NCBI RefSeq assembly: GCF_016801985.1
Contig: NZ_JAEVLS010000001.1
Span: 992,001-1,056,000 of the forward strand
Origin: Steroidobacter gossypii
GTDB lineage: Bacteria; Pseudomonadota; Gammaproteobacteria; Steroidobacterales; Steroidobacteraceae
Length of the DNA: 64,000 nt
Reading direction: 5' to 3'
Shown: piece after piece, positions 1 to 7,046 of the stretch
Numbering within the stretch: the first letter of the stretch is position 1
Layout: each line of letters begins with the position of its first letter
Translations under genes and position numbers: made by a program
The notes under the pieces: model-generated
The model's database searches: none
Told to the model about the DNA's origin: nothing
Seen by the model: the letters and a program-made list of their open reading frames with translations, nothing else

Positions 1-1188
1 ATTGATCAGTTCCTGGCTCGAGACCGGTTCGCTGGCGATACGCTGCAGCTCCACACTCAACTCGTGCATTGCGCCCTCCGTGACCGCGGTACGCACATCG
101 GTGCTGGCGACCACCACCCCTGGGAAAGTGGTTCCGGTAAACGAGCTATAGACCCCGTAGGTATAGCCCTTGTCCTCCCGAAGATTCATGAACAGTCGCG
201 ACGCTGGCCCGCCGCCGAGGATGTGATTCATGACCAGCATGGCGAAGTAATCGTCGTGATCCCGCTGGATGCCGAGCGCGCCCACCCACAGCGAGGTTTG
301 CACCGAGCCCGGCCGGTCGACCAGCAGCACGCGCGCCTTGTCCGGACCTTTGGGCGGGGGCAGCGAGATCTGATCGAGCTCCGCTTTGGGCCAGTCGCCG
401 AAGTGCCGCTCCAGTCTGGCCACCAGATCTTTCAGAGAGATGTCGCCGTGCGCGATCAGAAACCCGTTGTTGGGCGGATAGCGCGCCGCGTGGAACGCAG
501 CCAGATCGGCGCGGCTCAGTTGTTTCATCACCGCTTCGCTCGGCACCACCAGTGCGCCGGGATGCTCGCCGTAGACGGCTCGCATGAACTGCTCTTGCGC
601 CTGGAAGCTCGGATTCGCACGTCGAAGCTCCAGCTGCGCCAGGAAACGCGTGCGGAATTTTTCCAGCTCGGAGTCGGGGAAGGTGGGATTGCGAATCACA
701 TCGGCGACCAGCGCGATGGTCGGATCCACGTAATCGCTCAAGCCGGTCACCGACACGACGCTCTCGCCCGAAGCCGGGCCGGAGCTCGAGGACAGGCTGG
801 CGCCAAGCGTCGCGAGTTGCTCGGCGATCTCGCGGCTGGAACGGTTCTTGGTGCCCTCACGCAGCAGACTTGCTGTGACCATCGAGACGCCGCGTTTGTC
901 CGGCGGATCCGCCAGACCGCCGCCGTTGAACCACAGCTGCAGCGAGAACGTCGGCAGTTTGCGATCTTCCAGCAGCGACACGCGCAAGCCGTTCGACAGC
1001 ACGGCCTCTTGAGGCTTGGGCAATTGCACGCGCAACGTCTGCGGATTGACGGGGGCTTTGCCTTTCAGCTCGACGCCTTTGGTCGAGGCGCCAGCGGGAG
1101 CGTCCGCCGGCGTTTGCGCAGCGGCCGGCACGAACATCAGCGCCGACAACAGCGCCAGCAGGAAATGTTTGGATGTAAGCATGGTCAT
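1..1188 (-). CDS. M16 family peptidase-like subunit lacking the zinc motif (3' end cut by window)
   Basis: The reading frame begins with MTMLTSKHFLLALLSALM, a secretion signal, and stays open to base 1, so the C-terminus is outside the window. The protein has the two-lobed M16 (insulinase/PqqL) layout: an N-terminal lobe with NGLRVSLLEDRKLP and a C-terminal lobe with GGGPASRLFMNLREDKGYTY, which carries the Arg/Tyr pair used for substrate binding. Where an active M16 enzyme has HxxEH, this one reads GVSMVTASLLREGT, so the zinc ligands are absent. It lies 11 bp downstream of a catalytic M16 gene on the same strand. The pair probably forms a periplasmic heterodimer like other active/inactive M16 couples; that is inference from the family. 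Confidence 0.88.
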   Translation of the reverse strand, partial: MTMLTSKHFLLALLSALMFVPAAAQTPADAPAGASTKGVELKGKAPVNPQTLRVQLPKPQEAVLSNGLRVSLLEDRKLPTFSLQLWFNGGGLADPPDKRGVSMVTASLLREGTKNRSSREIAEQLATLGASLSSSSGPASGESVVSVTGLSDYVDPTIALVADVIRNPTFPDSELEKFRTRFLAQLELRRANPSFQAQEQFMRAVYGEHPGALVVPSEAVMKQLSRADLAAFHAARYPPNNGFLIAHGDISLKDLVARLERHFGDWPKAELDQISLPPPKGPDKARVLLVDRPGSVQTSLWVGALGIQRDHDDYFAMLVMNHILGGGPASRLFMNLREDKGYTYGVYSSFTGTTFPGVVVASTDVRTAVTEGAMHELSVELQRIASEPVSSQELIN

Positions 1189-1199
1189 AGCCTGCTCGC

Positions 1200-2570
1200 T
1201 TACGGTCCCGGGGTCGGGGTCGGAGCCGCCGCTGGCGCGGGCAGCGTCGTCAGCACGGTACGATTCGTGGGCTGCAAATATTTCTTGGCGACACGCTGCA
1301 CATCCGCGCGCGTCACCGCTTCGATCTTAGCCAGACGCGTGTTGATCAAGTGTGGATCGCGGAACAGGATGGTGTAAGTGCCCAGGATTCTCGCGCGGTT
1401 CTGCGCACTGCGAATGCTCTGCAAATAACCCATGCGTGTGGCATTGCGCGCCTTCTGCAATTCCCAATCGGCGATGGGGTGTTCGACGATCCTGGAGATC
1501 TCCTCGTAGATCGCGGCCTCCACTTCTTCCGGCTTGCGATCCGGCCGCACCGTGGCGGTGATATAGAAACCGCCGGTGCCGATGCGCTCCTCGACGTAGC
1601 CGCCGATTCCGGTCACCAGCTCCTTTTCCTTGCTGATGGTCTGATACAGCCGCGAGCTGTCGCCGCTTTGGAGCACCGAGGACAGGACTTGCAGCGCCGC
1701 CTGATCCGGGCCGTTGCCGACATCGCCTTTGTAGCCGATGAGCAGTTGCGCCGCGCGCGCCAGCGGATCGGTCAGCGTCTCTCTACGCTCCGCCTTCTGC
1801 GGAGGATCGATCAGATCCACCGGTGGCGGCGCCGGTTGACGGGGGATGTCTTCGAAGTACTTGCGAATCAGCGCCAGCGCGTCGTCGCGCTTGAAGTCGC
1901 CGACCACCGAGAGCACGGCATTGTTGGGCGCGTAATAGATGCGAAAGAACTCGGCCACGTCCTCCACGCTCGCGGCGTTCAAGTCTTCCATCGAGCCGAT
2001 GGTGGAGTGCTGATAACCGAAGTTGTCGTAGAACAGCTCGTCGAAGCGCTCGTACGAACGCCCGTACGGTTGATTGTCGACCCGCATGCGGCGCTCTTCC
2101 TGCACCGCCTGGCGCTGGTTGTCGAGCTTGGCCTGGGTGATTTCCAGCGAGCGCATGCGATCGGCTTCCAGGAACAGCGCGAGCTCCAGCTGATTGGCGG
2201 GCAGGGCCTCGAAGTACAGGGTGATATCGGCGCTGGTGGTGCCGTTCATGGAGCCGCCGTTGGTGAACACTTGATAGAAGTGCTCGCCGTCGCCGACGTT
2301 CTTCGAGCCCTTGAACATCATGTGCTCGAACAGGTGCGCAAACCCCGTGAGGCCGGGGCGCTCGTTGCGGGAGCCGACGTCGTAAGCGACGTTGACCGCA
2401 ATCACTGGCGTGGTGCGATCCTCGACCAGCTGTACGCGCAGGCCGTTCTTCAACGTGTGCTCAGAAAAATCTACACGGACTGCCGCGGTGGTCGCAGCAG
2501 TTGCTGCAGCGACCGGAAGTAGTGCGAATGCAAGGCACAAACCGACGCCAGAAAACCACGCGCGCTGCAT
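1200..2570 (-). CDS. M16 family zinc metallopeptidase, catalytic subunit
   Basis: This is a secreted insulinase-family peptidase. I chose the ATG at 2570 because it is preceded by GGAG at good spacing and starts a clear signal peptide (MQRAWFSGVGLCLAFALLP). The frame is open further upstream to 2675 but that extension is not protein-like. The zinc-binding HxxEH motif is visible as HLFEHMMFKGS, and the downstream acidic ligand region as QAVQEERRMRVDNQPYG. The protein is about 456 residues, the usual size of a PqqL-type half enzyme. It is followed after 11 bp by the zinc-less M16 gene, so the two are most likely cotranscribed and work as a complex on peptides in the periplasm. Confidence 0.92.
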   Translation of the reverse strand: MQRAWFSGVGLCLAFALLPVAAATAATTAAVRVDFSEHTLKNGLRVQLVEDRTTPVIAVNVAYDVGSRNERPGLTGFAHLFEHMMFKGSKNVGDGEHFYQVFTNGGSMNGTTSADITLYFEALPANQLELALFLEADRMRSLEITQAKLDNQRQAVQEERRMRVDNQPYGRSYERFDELFYDNFGYQHSTIGSMEDLNAASVEDVAEFFRIYYAPNNAVLSVVGDFKRDDALALIRKYFEDIPRQPAPPPVDLIDPPQKAERRETLTDPLARAAQLLIGYKGDVGNGPDQAALQVLSSVLQSGDSSRLYQTISKEKELVTGIGGYVEERIGTGGFYITATVRPDRKPEEVEAAIYEEISRIVEHPIADWELQKARNATRMGYLQSIRSAQNRARILGTYTILFRDPHLINTRLAKIEAVTRADVQRVAKKYLQPTNRTVLTTLPAPAAAPTPTPGP

Positions 2571-2635
2571 GGTGACCACTCCGTTACTCGCGCTGGGCGC
2601 GCGGACATCGATCGAGAATACCATCGATGGGCAAT

Positions 2636-2661
2636 GAAAAAGGCCCGCCGGAGGCGGGCCT
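2636..2661 (-). terminator. Intrinsic terminator after the 618-aa Ig-repeat lipoprotein gene
   Basis: The stem AGGCCCGCC / GGCGGGCCT with a 3-base loop (2641-2661) is followed on the minus strand by a run of five Ts. It lies about 35 bp past the stop codon of the lipoprotein gene and separates it from the M16 operon. Confidence 0.85.
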
Positions 2662-2694
2662 GGGAAGGTTTGCAAGGATTTCGCGGCTGCCCGG

Positions 2695-4551
2695 CTAAGG
2701 GATGGTCTTCATTCCCATGTTCGACACCGCGCTCTCGGCGCCCGTGCTGCTGTATGCCTTCACAGCGAAGTACCACGTGCCCGACGTCAGGTTGCTCACC
2801 GTGTAGGTCGACAGACCCGGGTTGGCGATCTGAATGGTCTGGTCGAGATTGTTGCTGTCGCGACCATACACGACCCGGTAACCGGCCAGGTTGGTCAGCG
2901 CCGAGCCATTCGTGTTCTGCGTCGGCGGCGTCCACGACAGCGTCGCACTCGTGGTGCTCGACTGGGTGACCGTGATAGCAAACGCGGGCAGCGAGCGCGT
3001 CGCGGTCCCATCGGTCACCGAGATCACGATGTTGGAGTAGGTGCCCGCATTCGAAGCGCTCGGCGTGCCCGAGAGCCGACCGGTGGTGGTGCTGAACGTA
3101 GCCCACGACGGCATGTTCTGAATACTGAACCGGAGCGTGTCGCCATTCGGATCGCTGGCGGTCGGCTGGAAGTTATAAGCAGTGCCCGCGGTCACGGTCG
3201 AAGCGGGCGTGCCGCTGATCGTGGGCGCAGTGTTGCTCGGCGCACTGACGTTGATCGAGAACGCTGGCAGCGTCGCAGACACACGACCGTCGCTCACAGT
3301 GATCGCGATGTTCGAGAACGTACCTGCCGTGGTCGGCGTGCCGCTCAACCGACCGGTCGCGGTGTCGAACGCCGCCCAGGTGGGACGATTCTGGATGGTG
3401 AAGCCCAGCGTGTCGTTGTCGGGATCGCTCGCGTTCGGCGTGAACGAGTAGCCCACACCGACGCTGCCTGTCGTCGCGGGCGAGCCGGAGATGGTCGGCG
3501 CACGATTCGCAGGCGCGCTCACGGTGATCGCGAACGCTGGCAGTGAAGTCGTGACGCGACCGTCGCTGACCGAGATGATCACATTCGAATACGTGCCCAC
3601 GTCGCCAGCGGCCGGCGTGCCGCTCAAGCGGCCGCTCGCGGTGCTGAAGTTCGCCCAGCGCGGACGATTGGTGATGCGCCAGACCAGCGTGTCGCCGTCG
3701 GGATCGCTGGCGCTCGGCACGAAAGTATAGGTTCGCGTCGCCTGCACGCTGGTGGCCGGCGAGCCGCTGATAGTCGGAGCACGGTTGTCCGGACCGCGCA
3801 CCTGGATTGCGAACGCCGGCAGGCTGCGCGTGATCGAGCCGTCGCTGACACTGATGACGATGTTCGAATAGGTCGCGATGTTCGCGGTGCCCGGTGTGCC
3901 GCTCAGCCGACCGGTCGTGGTGCTGAAGCTGGCCCACGAGGGCCGATTGGAAATCGAGAAACGCAATCGATCGCCATCGGGGTCGTTGGCCACCGGCTGG
4001 AAGCTGTACGGCTGATCCACCATCACCGACGACGCGGGCGTGCCCGAGATCGTGGGCGCGTTGTTGCCAGGTAGCGGCGTCTCGGTGCGGCCGCGCACGT
4101 GAATTCTGAAAGGACCGATGGAGCGCGTGTCACGACCGTCGGTAACAGTGATGGTGATCTCCTCGGATTCGCCAACGTGCGCATCGTCCGGCGTGCCGGT
4201 CAGCAGACCGGTCTCGTCGTTGAAGGTCGCCCACTGCGGCTGATTGGTGATGGTGTATTCGAGAAAGTCGCCGTCGGCGTCGCTGGCTACCGGCTGAAAG
4301 GTGTACATCTGACCCGCGGTCACGCTCGCATCCGGAGTGCCGTCGACTTCCGGTGGCTGGTTGGCCGGCGTCGGCAGCGGATCGCCGCCTACGGGATCGT
4401 CGCCCGAGCCGCCAGTCGCGGGCTGCTCGACCGCGTCTTGTATCGGGCCGCTATCGTCCGAGCCACTATCGAAACAGCCGCTCAACGAAGCGGCGATCAG
4501 CGCCAGCGTGGCTCGCTGTAGAAACGTGTTCCCGAAAATGGTTGGAATCAT
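2695..4551 (-). CDS. Exported lipoprotein with five Ig-like (He_PIG/cadherin-like) repeats and a fibronectin III domain
   Basis: A 618-residue protein with a lipoprotein signal ending in LSGC (lipidated Cys about residue 26) and a Gly/Asp/Pro-rich linker. Five repeats of about 90 residues follow (roughly 64-155, 160-252, 253-345, 345-432, 433-525). Each carries the He_PIG pattern: APTISGTP at the start, then [14 protein letters not shown] and VSDG. A C-terminal fibronectin III domain (about 530-616) contains [11 protein letters not shown] and [14 protein letters not shown]. Acidic DxDGD loops suggest calcium binding. Such proteins usually act in adhesion, matrix or carbohydrate binding at the cell surface; the ligand cannot be told from the sequence. 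Its leader contains two tandem c-di-GMP-I riboswitches, so expression probably follows c-di-GMP level. A shorter paralogue lies at 5430-6602. Confidence 0.9.
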   Translation of the reverse strand: MIPTIFGNTFLQRATLALIAASLSGCFDSGSDDSGPIQDAVEQPATGGSGDDPVGGDPLPTPANQPPEVDGTPDASVTAGQMYTFQPVASDADGDFLEYTITNQPQWATFNDETGLLTGTPDDAHVGESEEITITVTDGRDTRSIGPFRIHVRGRTETPLPGNNAPTISGTPASSVMVDQPYSFQPVANDPDGDRLRFSISNRPSWASFSTTTGRLSGTPGTANIATYSNIVISVSDGSITRSLPAFAIQVRGPDNRAPTISGSPATSVQATRTYTFVPSASDPDGDTLVWRITNRPRWANFSTASGRLSGTPAAGDVGTYSNVIISVSDGRVTTSLPAFAITVSAPANRAPTISGSPATTGSVGVGYSFTPNASDPDNDTLGFTIQNRPTWAAFDTATGRLSGTPTTAGTFSNIAITVSDGRVSATLPAFSINVSAPSNTAPTISGTPASTVTAGTAYNFQPTASDPNGDTLRFSIQNMPSWATFSTTTGRLSGTPSASNAGTYSNIVISVTDGTATRSLPAFAITVTQSSTTSATLSWTPPTQNTNGSALTNLAGYRVVYGRDSNNLDQTIQIANPGLSTYTVSNLTSGTWYFAVKAYSSTGAESAVSNMGMKTIP

Positions 4552-4670
4552 TGTTCGTACCTTGGCTTCGCGCGCGGCAACGACGGCCTGGCGACCGGCG
4601 CTGCGAGACGCAGCTGTTTTCTGGAGATGAGGCAGCCGTCGCGGCTAAGACGCGACTATCGAAGCGCAGG

Positions 4671-4697
4671 AAAAGGTGCGCGCGCTGAAGGCGCGCT
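4671..4697 (-). terminator. Possible riboswitch expression-platform terminator
   Basis: On the minus strand a GCGCGC-CTTCA-GCGCGC hairpin (4680-4696) is followed within 5 nt by TTTT. It lies about 70 nt downstream of the proximal aptamer and about 120 nt before the lipoprotein start codon, where a ligand-controlled terminator would be expected. The T run is short and not flush with the stem, so this is tentative. Confidence 0.4.
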
Positions 4698-4763
4698 ATC
4701 GGCAGCTTGCTCAATGCACAATCGTGCGCGTGCACGCTCGCGAGGGGCTCTGCGAGCGAGACG

Positions 4764-4877
4764 TTAGCGATCGTGGCAACCCCGCTGTCGTGGGCGCGCA
4801 GCGCGTCATGCGCGGCGTGCCAGTAGACCGGAGGCTTTGCGTCCCCGCCTTTCGACGGGTTTGCCGATTTCACTCTC
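4764..4877 (-). promoter_or_regulatory. c-di-GMP-I (GEMM-I) riboswitch aptamer, proximal copy of a tandem pair
   Basis: Read on the minus strand, the segment contains the GEMM-I hallmarks in order. These are GGCAAACC, a P2 stem closed by a GAAA tetraloop (CCCGUC-GAAA-GGCGGG), GACGCAAAGCCUCCGG (the tetraloop-receptor/J region), a variable P3 helix, and AGCGGGGUUGCC. AUCG at the 5' end can pair with CGAU at the 3' end to close P1. The guanine predicted to contact the ligand (G20 of the Vibrio Vc2 numbering, my alignment) is kept, which favours c-di-GMP over cGAMP. It is the copy nearest the lipoprotein gene starting at 4551. Confidence 0.88.
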
Positions 4878-4983
4878 TGCTGCTCCCTGGTTCTCACAAT
4901 CGTTCTGACCAGGGCGCGACGCTTACGGTCACGAAGCCAACGAGCAGGGGAAAAGAAGGAAGGATGACGGTTGGCTCGGCGGA

Positions 4984-5082
4984 GCGAGCTGGCCGGCAAC
5001 CCCGCTATCCCCGGCTTGCGCCGTCAAGGACCGGAGGCTTTGCGTCGCCGTCTTTCGACGGTTATGCCCTGGTGATGTTGAG
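4984..5082 (-). promoter_or_regulatory. c-di-GMP-I (GEMM-I) riboswitch aptamer, distal copy of a tandem pair
   Basis: A second GEMM-I aptamer on the minus strand, about 107 nt upstream of the proximal one. It contains CCAGGGCAUAACC, the stem ACCGUC-GAAA-GACGGC, GACGCAAAGCCUCCGG, a P3 helix of GACGGCGCAAGCCGG type and AUAGCGGGGUUGCC. Core positions match the consensus better than in the proximal copy (AGGGCA is intact). The transcript start should lie upstream, between 5083 and about 5357. That 275-bp stretch contains no convincing gene and I could not fix a promoter in it. Confidence 0.9.
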
Positions 5083-5357
5083 TTAAACCCAGGAGATTAT
5101 GTTTTTGCAATTGTCGTTACCGGCCGACAATCCAAACAAAGCAACGGCCGTGGATGTCACATCGCGGTTACATAAGTCCGCCAGAATCCGGACGGCCCCG
5201 CTCTCGTTGAGTGCACATCGGAATATTTTCTGCGGGACAAAACCGCGGCCCGGGCACAGCGATGCCCCCCGCCGACAGAGGCGGCGGCGGAAAGAAAAAC
5301 ACGCCTTTACCCGGAGCACGGGCGCGTGACAGGAGTCCGATCGCTAGTCTTGGAACA

Positions 5358-5391
5358 AGAAAACGGCGACCGGATTGCTCCGATCGCCGTT
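5358..5391 (-). terminator. Intrinsic terminator after the 390-aa Ig-repeat protein gene
   Basis: A stem with arms AACGGCGA and TCGCCGTT, extended by CGG/CCG (5362-5391), is followed on the minus strand by TTTTC. It lies about 40 bp past the stop codon of the gene ending at 5430. Confidence 0.8.
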
Positions 5392-5429
5392 GCGCGCGCC
5401 ACTCGACCTGGCGCTTTACAAACTTGGCG

Positions 5430-6602
5430 TTACCGCACGACCTTCGAATACACGTTCGAGTTCGCGCTCTCGGTGCCGTTGTTGGTGTAAGCGCGCACCG
5501 TGAAGTAGTACGTGCCCGGCGCCAGATTGTTGATCGTGTAGTTGGTCACGCTCGGGTTCGCCACCTGGATGGTGCTCGTCATGGCGCTGGCCGAAGTGCC
5601 GTACGCGATGCGATAACCGGCCAGATTGGTCAGCGTGCTGCCGTCGGTGTTCGAAGTCGGAGCAGTCCAGCTCAGCACCGCACCGCTGCTCGACGCGTCG
5701 ACCACGCTGATCGAGAAGGCCGGCAGCGAAGTGGTGACGCGACCGTCGCTCACACGAATCGTGATGTTGCTGTACGTGCCCGCTTGCGATGCCGTCGGCG
5801 TGCCGGACAACTGACCGGTGCTGGTGTTGAAGCTCGCCCAGCTCGGACGATTCGCGATCGAGAACGTCAGCGCGTTGCCATCCGGATCGCTCGCGGTCGG
5901 ACGGAAGCTATAAGCGCTGCCCACGTTGATGGTGCGAGCCGGCGTGCCGCTGATGACCGGCGCACGATTGGCACTGCTGCCCACGGTGATCGTGAAGGCC
6001 GGCAGCGAAGTCGTCGCACGACCGTCGCTCACGCGGATGACGATGTTGCTGAAGGTGCCCGTCGCAGTCGGCGTGCCGCTCAAGCGACCCGTCGAAGTGC
6101 TGAAGCTCGCCCAACTCGGACGATTGGCGATAGTGAAGCCCAGCGTGTTGCCATCGGCGTCGGCAGCCGAAGGCTGGAAGCTGTAAGCCGTGCCCACGCT
6201 GGCCGTGGTGGCCGGCGTGCCGCTGATCGTCGGCGCACGATTCGTCTTGCTGGCAGTGCCAGTCGTGGTGGCAGTGATGCTGAAGGTCGGCAGATAGACG
6301 GTGTGCACGCCGTCGGTCACGCGCAGCCGGATGTTGCTCCAGGTGCCCGGCGACTTGGGATAACCCATCAAGCGGCCGCTGTTCGGGCTGACCGCCATCC
6401 AGCCCGGCTTGTTGACCACGCTGAACTTCAGCGGACGACCTTCCGGATCGCGGGCGGTCGGCAGGAAGTTATAGCTGGTGTTGGTCTTGATCAGAGTCGG
6501 CGGCGTGCCGCTGATCGTGGGGGGCAGATTGGTCTGAGCGGATGCGATACCGGCAAATGACGCGAGCGCCGCGACCGCGGCGAACGAAGCAGAAAAACGC
6601 AT
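5430..6602 (-). CDS. Secreted protein with three Ig-like (He_PIG) repeats and a fibronectin III domain
   Basis: A 390-residue paralogue of the 618-aa lipoprotein. It begins with a normal signal peptide (MRFSASFAAVAALASFAGIASA) instead of a lipobox, so it should be released or surface-associated without a lipid anchor. Three repeats (about 26-115, 120-210 and 210-300) carry PPTISGTP or RAPTISGTP starts, SDPDGN and TGRLSGTP or TGQLSGTP. The first repeat is the most divergent (RDPEGRPLKFSVVNKPGW). A fibronectin III domain (about 303-388) contains LAGYRIAYGTS and APGTYYFTVRAYTNN. GGAG stands 9 bases before the start codon. A single c-di-GMP-I riboswitch sits about 150 nt upstream. Likely role is extracellular matrix or adhesion; the binding target is unknown. 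Confidence 0.9.
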   Translation of the reverse strand: MRFSASFAAVAALASFAGIASAQTNLPPTISGTPPTLIKTNTSYNFLPTARDPEGRPLKFSVVNKPGWMAVSPNSGRLMGYPKSPGTWSNIRLRVTDGVHTVYLPTFSITATTTGTASKTNRAPTISGTPATTASVGTAYSFQPSAADADGNTLGFTIANRPSWASFSTSTGRLSGTPTATGTFSNIVIRVSDGRATTSLPAFTITVGSSANRAPVISGTPARTINVGSAYSFRPTASDPDGNALTFSIANRPSWASFNTSTGQLSGTPTASQAGTYSNITIRVSDGRVTTSLPAFSISVVDASSSGAVLSWTAPTSNTDGSTLTNLAGYRIAYGTSASAMTSTIQVANPSVTNYTINNLAPGTYYFTVRAYTNNGTESANSNVYSKVVR

Positions 6603-6751
6603 TGAGCGACTCCAGCAAGCACAGTGTTCCGAGCCAGCTCGCGTCGCGTGGCTACGCGGCGAGCACCTGTGTCTGGCAAGGGAAGCTGGCGTTGCTGAGC
6701 CGGCGCTGTGGGCGCGGGCCGCAGGCCCAAGGACTTCACGGTACGATCTAT

Positions 6752-6872
6752 CGATGATCAGATCGCAACGGCGACCCCGCTATCTTCGATGCGGCTGCTG
6801 GAGCGGCATCGGAGGACCGGAGGCTTTGCGTCACCGTCTTTCGAACGGCTTTGCCCTTACAGACGGGGCACA
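6752..6872 (-). promoter_or_regulatory. c-di-GMP-I (GEMM-I) riboswitch aptamer upstream of the 390-aa Ig-repeat protein
   Basis: The minus strand shows AAGGGCAAAGCC, a P2 stem GCCGUUC-GAAA-GACGGU, GACGCAAAGCCUCCGG, a P3 helix built from GAUGCCGCUCC and its partner, then AUAGCGGGGUCGCC. These are the ordered GEMM-I core elements, including AGGGCA with the ligand-contacting G. About 150 nt separate it from the start codon at 6602. I see no clear terminator in between, so control could act on translation through the GGAG site or through a terminator I cannot fold by eye. Confidence 0.9.
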
Positions 6873-6930
6873 TTGTGTCGGAGCCCGCGAACTTGACATA
6901 TCGGGCGAGCCGCCCAACGCGCTTCAGGAA

Positions 6931-6942
6931 AAGTTGCAACTT
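6931..6942. promoter_or_regulatory. 12-bp perfect palindrome upstream of the single riboswitch
   Basis: AAGTTGCAACTT is a perfect inverted repeat about 60 bp upstream of the third aptamer. The 6873-7046 stretch, between the HD-GYP gene's stop codon and that aptamer, must hold the promoter of the riboswitch transcript, so this could be an operator. Also in this stretch is an imperfect hairpin (6960-6983) that may end the HD-GYP transcript. No protein-coding gene is visible in 6603-7046. Confidence 0.35.
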
Positions 6943-7046
6943 CTCGTGAGGAAGTTTCAGCGACGCTTAATGGCGACGCTGAGGAGGTGAGGCAGCAAAG
7001 ACCTGATGCCCCTGCCAACGCGCTTTGTCTCTAACGAAAACTCAGG

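Noticed and set aside
2980-4350. Regular repeats spaced about 270 bp suggested a repeat array
   Set aside because: They are the coding repeats of the Ig-like domains, in frame and with protein-level conservation; there are no short spacers as in CRISPR.
5083-5319. A 78-aa minus-strand frame upstream of the tandem riboswitches
   Set aside because: No ribosome site and no protein-like pattern. The region is more likely the promoter and leader start.
4764-6872. Considered the GEMM-I aptamers as cGAMP-type (GEMM-Ib) switches
   Set aside because: By my alignment the ligand-contacting position is G in all three (GGCAAA or GGGCA), while cGAMP-selective variants carry A. Exact alignment by covariance model could change this.
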